Below, in pieces: positions 8,778-16,021 of a stretch of 55,342 bases of DNA. The first letter of the stretch is position 1; each line of letters begins with the position of its first letter. The stretch spans positions 1-55,342 of the forward strand of contig JALHOR010000024.1 of NCBI GenBank assembly GCA_022842885.1, in the 5' to 3' direction. The translations under genes were made by a program, and so were the position numbers. Source of the DNA: Anaerolineae bacterium (GTDB taxonomy: Bacteria > Chloroflexota > Anaerolineae > Aggregatilineales > Phototrophicaceae). The notes under the pieces are model-generated. The model did not search any database, was not told the origin of the DNA, and saw nothing but the letters and a program-made list of their open reading frames with translations.

Positions 8778-9302
8778 TTAGTTCGCCTGCCAACGTTGTT
8801 CATAGGTGATAACAATCGTATTTTCAATATCAATGTTGACATCAGTGGCGATTGCCGGGCGAATAGTGACTTGTGTCCATTGGGTCGAGTTCAGACCACT
8901 GCGGTCAAACATGCAGATGTAATAAAATGGCAAGGGGCTTCTGCCCTGTTCAAATTCAGCAAAATTGCCAGCGAGTGGGAAACGTACACAGCGTTCACCC
9001 TCATCCTGCTCCGGCGTATTGGCATAATGTTCTAGCATTTTACGCTCGTAAAATGTGACAATCGCTTCAATCTCGCCGCCCGTCACCGTATAAAATACAT
9101 CGCGCCAAGCCACCCCTTTGGCGACTTCGCCATTTTGGACTGCGCCGGGGGGTATCTCAATCATGAGGGGGCTTTTGCGTGATTCTTGGTCTAAAAAGAA
9201 CGCAAAGGCACCGCCTATCAAAAAAATGCCACCCACTACCGCCGTCAAAATGCTGACGCGCACCATCGAAAGACTGCCCGTTTTATCGGTTAAAAAACCC
9301 AT
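8778..9302 (-). CDS. Membrane-anchored protein of unknown function
   Basis: Protein of 174 residues, not recognised. Seen: one transmembrane segment at about residues 12-36 (SILTAVVGGIFLIGGAFAFF), then an outer domain with two cysteines and an FYERKMLEHYANTPEQDEGE segment of the kind seen in small secreted Chloroflexota proteins. Start at 9302 is supported by AAGGAG about 10 nt upstream, overlapping the end of the preceding TPR gene; the longer upstream frame is antisense-like and lacks a site. It sits fourth in the operon, between a TM-TPR protein and another one-TM protein. Confidence 0.65.
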   Translation of the reverse strand: MGFLTDKTGSLSMVRVSILTAVVGGIFLIGGAFAFFLDQESRKSPLMIEIPPGAVQNGEVAKGVAWRDVFYTVTGGEIEAIVTFYERKMLEHYANTPEQDEGERCVRFPLAGNFAEFEQGRSPLPFYYICMFDRSGLNSTQWTQVTIRPAIATDVNIDIENTIVITYEQRWQAN

Positions 9303-9309
9303 GTTTGTT

Positions 9310-10128
9310 CTACTCCTTGAGTAATGTATGCAGTGCAGCCACCAACGGTTGCAACGCTTGTCCATAGGGAGTGTGGCTATATCGCTGCGTTTCTGCCTCC
9401 CAGAAGGGCAGCCCCGCCACCAGTAATGCATGTTCTGGCGGGTCAGCAGCAGGACTACTGTTGATATGATAAACCAAAAATTGTGCCAACAACCGCCGAT
9501 GTTCCTCCGCTGTTGTTTCCAATACGTGGCGAAAGGCTTGGCAGGCAGATACCCGATCATCACGCCAATAATAAATTAAGCCTAAATCACATTGTACGCC
9601 GGATGGTGCGCCATACTCTACAGATTTCTGTATGAATGTCAGAGATTCGTCAAAATGCCCTAGTACCAATAGGGTACGCCCCAACCCATACAACGGAAAA
9701 TAGTCCGTTGGTTGGCGTGCCACAGCTTGGCGCAGCACAGTTTCACTGTCTGCCAAATTGCCCAAACTGCGATAGGTATTGCCCAATAAGGTTAAACTTT
9801 TGGCATTCAGGCGTTTACCTGTTTTTTCCAAATCTGCCTGATGCGCCAGCAACATATCCCGCGCTGCCACAAAATCACCCGCGGCTGCCAACCGCTGTGC
9901 TTGGGTATAGGCTGTCACAAGCTGCCGATTGCCCCATAAGACAATGCCCTGCGTGACCAATGTTAGCAGCGCAAAACCAAATAAAATCACATTGCGCGTT
10001 TCGCCTGTGGTTTGCCCGGCAATTGCCAACAATGCCAGCAATAACACCACCGCCAATAATAACGCTACTTTTGCCGATGTATCCCAAGCGCGAAATTGTG
10101 ACCAAATCCGAAAAATCAGCCCCATCAT
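9310..10128 (-). CDS. Two-TM, TPR-repeat membrane protein
   Basis: Protein of 272 residues with two N-terminal transmembrane segments (about residues 20-38 and 46-64) and a TPR-like helical-repeat region from about 70 to 210 (SLTLLGNTYRSLGNLADSET and following). TPRs bind protein partners; here they should lie in the cytoplasm next to the membrane. It overlaps the upstream gene by 4 bp (10125-10128). Third member of a trio of TM-TPR genes with the same plan, probably tandem paralogues that have diverged far. Role unknown; scaffold for a membrane complex is a guess. Confidence 0.7.
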   Translation of the reverse strand: MMGLIFRIWSQFRAWDTSAKVALLLAVVLLLALLAIAGQTTGETRNVILFGFALLTLVTQGIVLWGNRQLVTAYTQAQRLAAAGDFVAARDMLLAHQADLEKTGKRLNAKSLTLLGNTYRSLGNLADSETVLRQAVARQPTDYFPLYGLGRTLLVLGHFDESLTFIQKSVEYGAPSGVQCDLGLIYYWRDDRVSACQAFRHVLETTAEEHRRLLAQFLVYHINSSPAADPPEHALLVAGLPFWEAETQRYSHTPYGQALQPLVAALHTLLKE

Positions 10129-11015
10129 GCCCCCGGTAAACTGATAGCAGCATCGGCACCGGTGATGGCATTTTCGATACTAGCAATTTCATAACGCAGG
10201 GTTTGCCCGTAAAGTGTGCCTTCTAACGCCGCTTGAATCGGTTTCCACGCTTCTAGCCCTTCACGGGCGCTCATCATGCGGGCAGTGGCTAACATGGCTT
10301 GTTCGGTATCTTCTGCCTCTTTGTATGCCTGCGCCAGATGATAATACACGCGCACGCTGTACATAGCAGGTAATGGTTTTTCGGCAGCGTGTTTAAATGC
10401 CGCTAGCGCATTCACATCATCGCCTGCCAACCGTTGCACAAAGCCCAATTCTGCCCAGACAATCGGCTGTTCTGGCGCAAGGTCGGCGGCTTGTTGCAGC
10501 GCCCTAGCGGCTTCCTCATAGCTGGCTTGCAAGCGATAGCCATTTGCCAACGTGATATACGCGCCGGGGTCATGCGGAAATAGCTGCACCGCTTTATCGG
10601 CGGTGGCTTGTGCCTTGCCAATTTGCCCGGTATGCGCGTAAGCACTCGTCAGCAGCATCAGCACATCGGGCGTGATATGCCCACTGTTCACAGCCCGTTC
10701 TAGCACGGTAACGGCTTCTTTAAAATGAAATTGTTCCATCAGCCGATACGCATCGCCATAACCAGGTGCCAGCCGGCGCGTTTGCCGTGCCAATAACAAT
10801 CCGACTAGCACAAATCCAAACAGCATCATCAGTGCTGCCAAGCACAAGCCAGCCAGTGCCACCTGTATTGACGGGGATAAATTGTCGTTGAGGGGCTGCA
10901 TTCGATTGGCAAAAAATTCGGTGAGGACACCAATAATGAATAACAAGATGCCCAATACTGCCAAGCCAGCCGAGACAAACACGCCCACCCATGCCAATAA
11001 GCGCCGCGTACTCAC
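10125..11015 (-). CDS. Two-TM, TPR-repeat membrane protein
   Basis: Protein of 296 residues. Seen: two long N-terminal hydrophobic segments (about residues 7-32 and 50-76), then TPRs from about 85 to 240, including ALQQAADLAPEQPIVWAELG with the canonical A-x-x-L/P spacing. It overlaps both neighbours by 4 bp (ATGA at 11012-11015; same at 10125-10128), so the operon is translationally coupled. Members of Anaerolineae carry many such proteins, few of them studied. The exact partner is unknown. Confidence 0.72.
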   Translation of the reverse strand: MSTRRLLAWVGVFVSAGLAVLGILLFIIGVLTEFFANRMQPLNDNLSPSIQVALAGLCLAALMMLFGFVLVGLLLARQTRRLAPGYGDAYRLMEQFHFKEAVTVLERAVNSGHITPDVLMLLTSAYAHTGQIGKAQATADKAVQLFPHDPGAYITLANGYRLQASYEEAARALQQAADLAPEQPIVWAELGFVQRLAGDDVNALAAFKHAAEKPLPAMYSVRVYYHLAQAYKEAEDTEQAMLATARMMSAREGLEAWKPIQAALEGTLYGQTLRYEIASIENAITGADAAISLPGA

Positions 11016-12031
11016 GACTTCTTTGCTCCTGTGAATGCCTCAAGCGTTAGTGTGCCTTCAATGAGAGCGCGGGCAGTGGCAACATCATCTGCCAGAACGC
11101 TCCGCAGCACCTCCGCTTGGGGACTATTTAAAATGACTTGCCATTCGTTTACCCCTGACCGTTGTTGTTTAAGCTGTGCCAATGCGGTTTGTGCTGCCTC
11201 AAAATCGCCCAAACGACTATGCGCCCGCACAATATACAAACACACCAATAAGCGATGTCGGGCATCGGGAATTTTTGATTTTAGCGCCTGATTCAGGCTG
11301 TCTAAAGCTGGCTGATTGTGGTGCAACCGGTCTTGAATCATGCCCAGATTATAAGCCGCGACCCATTCATGAGGGGCAAGTTCATAGGCTTTTTGGGCAG
11401 ATTGCAACGCCTCTTGAAATTTATTTTTTTGCAAGTCAAGTTCTGCCAAGCCATTATAGGCAACGGCTTTGGTAGCGTCATCTTGCGCCAAGGACAGCAT
11501 CTCTTCATAATCGCGTTTTGCCCGCCCATATTTATCCCACAAGCGCAGCAGTTCCGCCCGAAACCGATAGTGATTGGGTTCTTTCGGTTCATCTTTGATG
11601 AGTGCATCCATCGCTTTGACAGCGGCTTCGTACTCATTTTTCCGCATGTGCTTGATGGCTTCTTTGTATTGGCGCGGCGCTTTGTCTTTGCCAAAAATGA
11701 AGCTGCCTGCCACTATCCAGCCAACTGCGCCGCCCAAAAACGCCATAAAAAAATCAGGAAAAAAGAGTGCGCCTAATGCCAATAATCCCACTGCTGGCAC
11801 CAGTGTCGCGCCCCACCGATAGCGCATATCGCCTTGCATACGCCCAACAATAATGATGACAACAACTGCCAAGAAGAGCAGCAGTAACAAGGTTTGGGCA
11901 GTCACCGCCCAAGGTTCGGGGATGAGGGCGAAAATGCCGCTTAAAATGCCTGTGCTGATGAACAAAAAAACCAACAAGCGCAGCCGCGCCGCACCTAAAA
12001 AAATACGAATTTGTGCTAGATATTGGGTCAT
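11012..12031 (-). CDS. Four-TM, TPR-repeat membrane protein; first gene of operon
   Basis: Protein of 339 residues. Seen: about four hydrophobic segments between residues 15 and 112, then a charged linker and TPRs from about 120 to 290 (AVAYNGLAELDLQKNKFQEA; AYELAPHEWVAAYNLGMIQD). It begins the operon that runs to 8240 with overlaps or gaps of 7 bp or less at every junction. The three TM-TPR proteins plus two one-TM proteins probably act together at the membrane (inference from packing). No catalytic motif is visible in any of the five. Confidence 0.72.
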   Translation of the reverse strand: MTQYLAQIRIFLGAARLRLLVFLFISTGILSGIFALIPEPWAVTAQTLLLLLFLAVVVIIIVGRMQGDMRYRWGATLVPAVGLLALGALFFPDFFMAFLGGAVGWIVAGSFIFGKDKAPRQYKEAIKHMRKNEYEAAVKAMDALIKDEPKEPNHYRFRAELLRLWDKYGRAKRDYEEMLSLAQDDATKAVAYNGLAELDLQKNKFQEALQSAQKAYELAPHEWVAAYNLGMIQDRLHHNQPALDSLNQALKSKIPDARHRLLVCLYIVRAHSRLGDFEAAQTALAQLKQQRSGVNEWQVILNSPQAEVLRSVLADDVATARALIEGTLTLEAFTGAKKS

Positions 12032-12111
12032 ATCGTTACCGTGTTGGCTGTTAGCAATTAGCGAATGGCGTTTAGCCCTCTACTTTTAACCTTCATCTTT
12101 TAACTTTTAAC

Positions 12112-12807
12112 TCACACATGAGCATAATTGGTCAGAATTTCGGTCTGGTTCGTGCCGCGTGCCTGAATAATTTTGAGTGGAATGCCATGTTCATCCAGCC
12201 AAACCACTCTATCGCCGCGCGTGCGGTAGCGTATGGTGGGAAAAGACTTTTGCCCAATATCGAGCATTTCTTCAGCAGTGTCTTCAATTTCTGGCAGCAT
12301 CCCTTTCACAATTTGTCCCGGCGGCATTCCCGGCTTATGAAATGGCACAAACACGGGCAATTCACCTGTGTTGGCGGCGGCGCTTTTTAAGAGCGATTTT
12401 CCCCACAATAACGAAAAATCTATGAGACGCACAAACAAATTGGGCGCAATGGCAATCTCGGTATAGTCTGGTTCGGCATCATCCACGCGGCGCGTAATCT
12501 GCACATACGCTTCCAGAAACACATAATCCGTTTTTAAGAGATGATACGGTTTATCCGTGCCGGATTGGGCAAATAAGATATTCACGCGCTCTACCCGGTC
12601 TTCAGGGCTGATAAGAATTTCTGCCAAGCGACTCCATGTGCCAGTATAACGGGCATCTTGGTCAATCCGAATAAGCTGCGCCCCATCACCGACTTCATGC
12701 ATCGTCCATGATTCTTGATAGCGCGTCAGGGTTTGCCCTTGATATTGTTGATACACACCACTGGCAATAAATTTCTCATTGGCAGAAACATGATGCAAAT
12801 AACGCAT
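12112..12807 (-). CDS. Protein of unknown function
   Basis: Cytoplasmic-looking protein of 231 residues without signal peptide or TM segment. Not recognised. Seen: an alternating beta-rich pattern, one hydrophobic turn near residue 130 (LFVRLIDFSLLWGKSLL), and a C-terminal GDRVVWLDEHGIPLKI segment suggestive of a lipocalin- or LolA-like beta sheet, which is only a visual impression. It lies 80 bp upstream of the TPR operon on the same strand and 88 bp downstream of alaX, so it could be co-transcribed with either. Codon use resembles its neighbours. Confidence 0.6.
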   Translation of the reverse strand: MRYLHHVSANEKFIASGVYQQYQGQTLTRYQESWTMHEVGDGAQLIRIDQDARYTGTWSRLAEILISPEDRVERVNILFAQSGTDKPYHLLKTDYVFLEAYVQITRRVDDAEPDYTEIAIAPNLFVRLIDFSLLWGKSLLKSAAANTGELPVFVPFHKPGMPPGQIVKGMLPEIEDTAEEMLDIGQKSFPTIRYRTRGDRVVWLDEHGIPLKIIQARGTNQTEILTNYAHV

Positions 12808-12895
12808 ACTTTAGCGTCCTAAAGTTCCCATGGGATATTGTTCAAATCTTTCGATAGGGACAAGATATCTCTCACCTGTGCAGAAGCAATTTGCT

Positions 12896-13600
12896 CTATT
12901 CAATGTCCAGATAAATCCGTTTGTTGATGCCGCCTTTGCTCTTATACTCGCTGATTTTGAGTTTGCCGACTTCGCGGGTATTGGCAACATGCGTGCCACC
13001 ATCTGCCTGTAAATCCAGCCCAACAATTTCGACAGTCCGCACTTCCGCAATACCTTCGGGCAGCAAGTTAATTTTAGTGCGAATCAAATCCGGTATCTGA
13101 AAAGCCGCGTCACGCGGGAGAATTTTCACGCGGACATCTCTAGCAGCAGCGACTTCGGCATTAATTTTTTCTTCAATCTCGTTGACAAGTTCTTTTTGCA
13201 TCCGTTCAAATTCAAAATCCATGCGCCCTTTTAAAGGACTCATATCGCCGCCTGTGACGCTGGCAGCATAATCGCGCCAAACGACGCCGCATAAGATATG
13301 CATGGCAGTGTGTGTCCGCATAAGTTGATAGCGCAAATCCCAATCCAATATGCCTTGAACTTCTGTGCCAATGGCAGGCAATGCGCCTTCAATGATATGC
13401 ACATTGCCTCTGGCGACTTTGGTCACTTTGGTCGCTTGCCCATTAATCATCAAGATGCCCACATCGTTTGGTTGCCCACCGCCGCCCGGATAAAAGGCGG
13501 TCTGGTCTAATAAGACGCCATTTTGGGCTTCGTCTAGTCCCGTTACAATCGCGGTAAATTCTTTTAGATACGAGTCGGTTTGGTAGAGAAGGTGCGTCAT
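12896..13600 (-). CDS. alaX: Alanyl-tRNA editing protein AlaX (trans-editing)
   Basis: Free-standing homologue of the AlaRS editing domain, which removes Ser (and Gly) wrongly attached to tRNA-Ala. Of 234 residues: an N-terminal beta-barrel part with FYPGGGGQP (36-44), the metal-binding HxxxH at His97/His101, and DGGTHVANT at 200-208 giving the fourth ligand His204. The third-ligand position, Cys in AlaRS (CGGTH), is Asp200 here. Length fits AlaX-M. Start at ATG 13600 is chosen over upstream codons because family proteins begin close to this point; its ribosome site is weak. Standing alone, it points with ileS and serS to translation upkeep. Confidence 0.9.
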   Translation of the reverse strand: MTHLLYQTDSYLKEFTAIVTGLDEAQNGVLLDQTAFYPGGGGQPNDVGILMINGQATKVTKVARGNVHIIEGALPAIGTEVQGILDWDLRYQLMRTHTAMHILCGVVWRDYAASVTGGDMSPLKGRMDFEFERMQKELVNEIEEKINAEVAAARDVRVKILPRDAAFQIPDLIRTKINLLPEGIAEVRTVEIVGLDLQADGGTHVANTREVGKLKISEYKSKGGINKRIYLDIE

Positions 13601-13749
13601 GCTGGCTTGCTCACAAATGCCTCCAGATAATGGCAAGCATGTTAATTGCAAACGCCCGAAAATGCTATTGATAGGTTAACCCCCAGCAATCAGCAATTTT
13701 TATCTCACTTTTTGCAAACCCCTCAACGATTTTCCCACACAAACTGCCG

Positions 13750-13755
13750 TATAAT
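13750..13755 (+). promoter_or_regulatory. Candidate -10 box for the GT2 gene
   Basis: Perfect TATAAT about 100 bp upstream of the ATG at 13854. The -35 region 17 nt upstream is poor, so this may be an activator-dependent or weak promoter. It falls in the divergent intergenic region between alaX and the GT2 gene. Confidence 0.4.
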
Positions 13756-13853
13756 CAACAAGAGAAACTGATGATGAGGCTGTTTTTTGCATGATAAGCG
13801 ACGTACAATGCGCCCCTGTTTTGGCTGAAGTGCAATTCCCTGGAGGGATGGGC

Positions 13854-14627
13854 ATGGTAGTAGACCGTGCGCCGAAAATCATTGTGGTACTGCCCACATA
13901 TAACGAAAAAGACAATCTGCCACACATTACAGCAGCGTTGTTCGCCTTAAATCTACCTAATTTTGAGCTTTTGGTGGTAGATGATAATTCACCCGATGGC
14001 ACGGGGCGGCTGGCGGAAGACCTTCGCAGCCAATATGACGAACTGGTGCATGTGTTACACCGCAACCAAAAAGAAGGTTTGGGTCCAGCCTACATCGCCG
14101 GGTTTCGGCGGGCATTGGAACTGGGTGGGGATTTAATCGTGCAGATGGACGCTGATTTTTCGCATCAGCCGCAGTATTTGCATACCATGTTAGACCATCT
14201 CAATGGCAGTGATGTCGTCATTGGCTCACGCTTCATGCGCGGCGGCGGCGTAGATAAAAGCTGGAGTTTGTATCGTAAACTCTTGTCGTTATGGGCGAAT
14301 CGCATTTATACCCCGGCGATTTTGCACCTCCCCGTCTATGATGCCACCGGCGGTTTTAAGATGTGGCGGCGCAATACACTCCTTGGCATGGGATTAGACC
14401 GTATCAAATCCAATGGCTATGTGTTTCAGGTCGAAATGTCGTATGTAGCGCATCGTTTGGGCTATAAACTTGCTGAATTTCCCATCTATTTTCCTGATAG
14501 GCAAATGGGCGAATCGAAGATGGATTCGCGGGTGGCGTTAGAAGCCGCCGTGCGCGTCTGGCAAATCCTCTCGCGGCATCACCACCTGAACCCGACCATG
14601 CGGATACCATTGCCCGATGCGCCGTAG
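13854..14627 (+). CDS. Dolichol-phosphate mannosyltransferase-like GT2
   Basis: Family 2 glycosyltransferase of the DPM1 type, which makes polyprenyl-phosphate mannose (or a related sugar) from a nucleotide sugar on the inner membrane face. Of 257 residues: VVLPTYNEKDNL at 11-22, VVDDNSPDGT (nucleotide binding) at 41-50, the metal-binding DAD at 99-101, the RGGGVDKSW loop and YDATGGFKMWRR. No C-terminal membrane segments, as in soluble DPM1. ATG 13854 is chosen because GGAGGG ends 6-7 nt upstream; the longer frame from 13791 has no site. Its product could feed GT-C enzymes such as the one at 187 (inference). Confidence 0.9.
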   Translation: MVVDRAPKIIVVLPTYNEKDNLPHITAALFALNLPNFELLVVDDNSPDGTGRLAEDLRSQYDELVHVLHRNQKEGLGPAYIAGFRRALELGGDLIVQMDADFSHQPQYLHTMLDHLNGSDVVIGSRFMRGGGVDKSWSLYRKLLSLWANRIYTPAILHLPVYDATGGFKMWRRNTLLGMGLDRIKSNGYVFQVEMSYVAHRLGYKLAEFPIYFPDRQMGESKMDSRVALEAAVRVWQILSRHHHLNPTMRIPLPDAP

Positions 14628-14697
14628 TGCCACTTGCTATCTCGCCCCAACATCGCGTAAGCTGATGAACAATGGCTCATAACCTTTTTATGTGTTT

Positions 14698-15990
14698 ATG
14701 AATATTCGGACACCGCAAAAATATCGCCGGGTGCGGCGGCGCAATGTGTTTCCCTGTGGGCGGATTTTGCTGATGGTGATGATGCTGTTTTTCATCGCTG
14801 TGGGAATTGGCATTTACGAAAATGCCGACATGTTCCGCCCGTATATTGACCAAATGGCTTCCACTGCGGTTAGTGGTGTGCAGAACCAGAGTATGACAAT
14901 GGCAGCCCCACCGCCGACTGCCACCAAAGACCCGGCTTCTGATTTAGTCAGTGCCAGCAATTTTTGGGAACGAGGCGCGGTGAGCGAAGCGTTACGCTTG
15001 TATTTGCCTATCCTCGATTCTGTCCCGAACGATGTGGCGATTCATTATCGGGTCACATTAGGCTTGATTACCCAAGGCGATTTAGAACGAGCGATTGAAT
15101 TAGCTGAACGCACGGTGACAGCCAACCCATTTTCATCCGATGCCTGGGCAATTCGGGCGTGGGCATATGACTGGACAGGTGATTATGGTACTGCCATTGC
15201 CAGTGCCTTACACGCCCGCCAACTGAACCCTGAAAATGCGCGGGCAGTAGCCTTCCTTGCCGAAGCCTATTTTGCTGCCGGGCAAACGCAGCGAGCATTA
15301 ACCCTTGCCGAAGACGCGATTAATTTAGACCCGGATAGTTTTGAAGCATACCGGGCGCGGGCATTTATCAATTGGTATGGCTTGTTCGACAGTGTGACGG
15401 CATTACGTGATTTTCGCACGGCGTATGACATTGCCTTAGTCACCAATCCGGCAGCAGCAGGGCTGATTGCTGTGGACATTGCGGGTATCGAAATCGGCAA
15501 CCAAAACGTGCAAGGCGCACTTCAAGTTTTGAATGGTGTTTTGGAAGTGAATCCAGAAAATACCCTCGCGTTATATTGGACAGGCTATGTGTATCTACGG
15601 CAAGTGGGCGATCCAGCACAAGCCAATAGTTATCTGCTGCGCTGCGTGGATTTGGATGCGGAAAATATAGATTGTTATTATATGCTTGGGCGCTCGCAAA
15701 TGTCGTTAGAACAAACGGCTACTGCTGCTGAATCCTTTGCCCGCACCATTGATTTAGGTTCGCAAGTAGCGCGGCATTATTGGTGGGCTGGCAATGCCCA
15801 AATTGCGCTTGGCAACTGTACATCGGCTTTGGAATATTTGCGCCCCGGTTATGATTTGGTGCTAGATGATGGGGATATAGAACTCACCGGCAATTTTGAG
15901 TATTTGTTTTCGTTATGTGGTGTCAACTTAGGCGGGCAAACAGACACTACGCCAACACCCACACCTGAAGGTTCTGAGGGCGATGCTTAG
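14698..15990 (+). CDS. Single-TM extracytoplasmic TPR protein
   Basis: Protein of 430 residues. Seen: a basic N-terminus (RRVRRRNVF), one TM segment at about residues 22-42, a Pro/Thr-rich linker, then TPR-like repeats from about residue 80 to 390 (AIELAERTVTANPFSSDAWA; ALTLAEDAINLDPDSFEAYR), and a Thr-Pro-rich tail (TPTPTP). The positive-inside rule puts the TPRs outside. The frame allows GTG 14692 or ATG 14698; neither has a good ribosome site, so the start is uncertain by two residues. It follows the GT2 gene by 70 bp and may be in its transcript. Confidence 0.72.
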   Translation: MNIRTPQKYRRVRRRNVFPCGRILLMVMMLFFIAVGIGIYENADMFRPYIDQMASTAVSGVQNQSMTMAAPPPTATKDPASDLVSASNFWERGAVSEALRLYLPILDSVPNDVAIHYRVTLGLITQGDLERAIELAERTVTANPFSSDAWAIRAWAYDWTGDYGTAIASALHARQLNPENARAVAFLAEAYFAAGQTQRALTLAEDAINLDPDSFEAYRARAFINWYGLFDSVTALRDFRTAYDIALVTNPAAAGLIAVDIAGIEIGNQNVQGALQVLNGVLEVNPENTLALYWTGYVYLRQVGDPAQANSYLLRCVDLDAENIDCYYMLGRSQMSLEQTATAAESFARTIDLGSQVARHYWWAGNAQIALGNCTSALEYLRPGYDLVLDDGDIELTGNFEYLFSLCGVNLGGQTDTTPTPTPEGSEGDA

Positions 15991-16009
15991 GAGAGGGTTG
16001 CCCCTCTCC
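15990..16009. terminator. Hairpin between convergent genes
   Basis: An 8-bp stem (15990-15997 with 16002-16009) and 4-nt loop begin at the stop codon of the TPR gene and end 12 bp before the convergent LRR gene. There is no T-run on either strand, so termination by this hairpin is only possible. Confidence 0.4.
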
Positions 16010-16021
16010 CCCTCATCACCG

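Noticed and set aside
8574..9035. 153-codon + strand ORF opposite the membrane-anchored genes
   Set aside because: Runs over two minus-strand genes that have ribosome sites and proper TM segments; no independent support.
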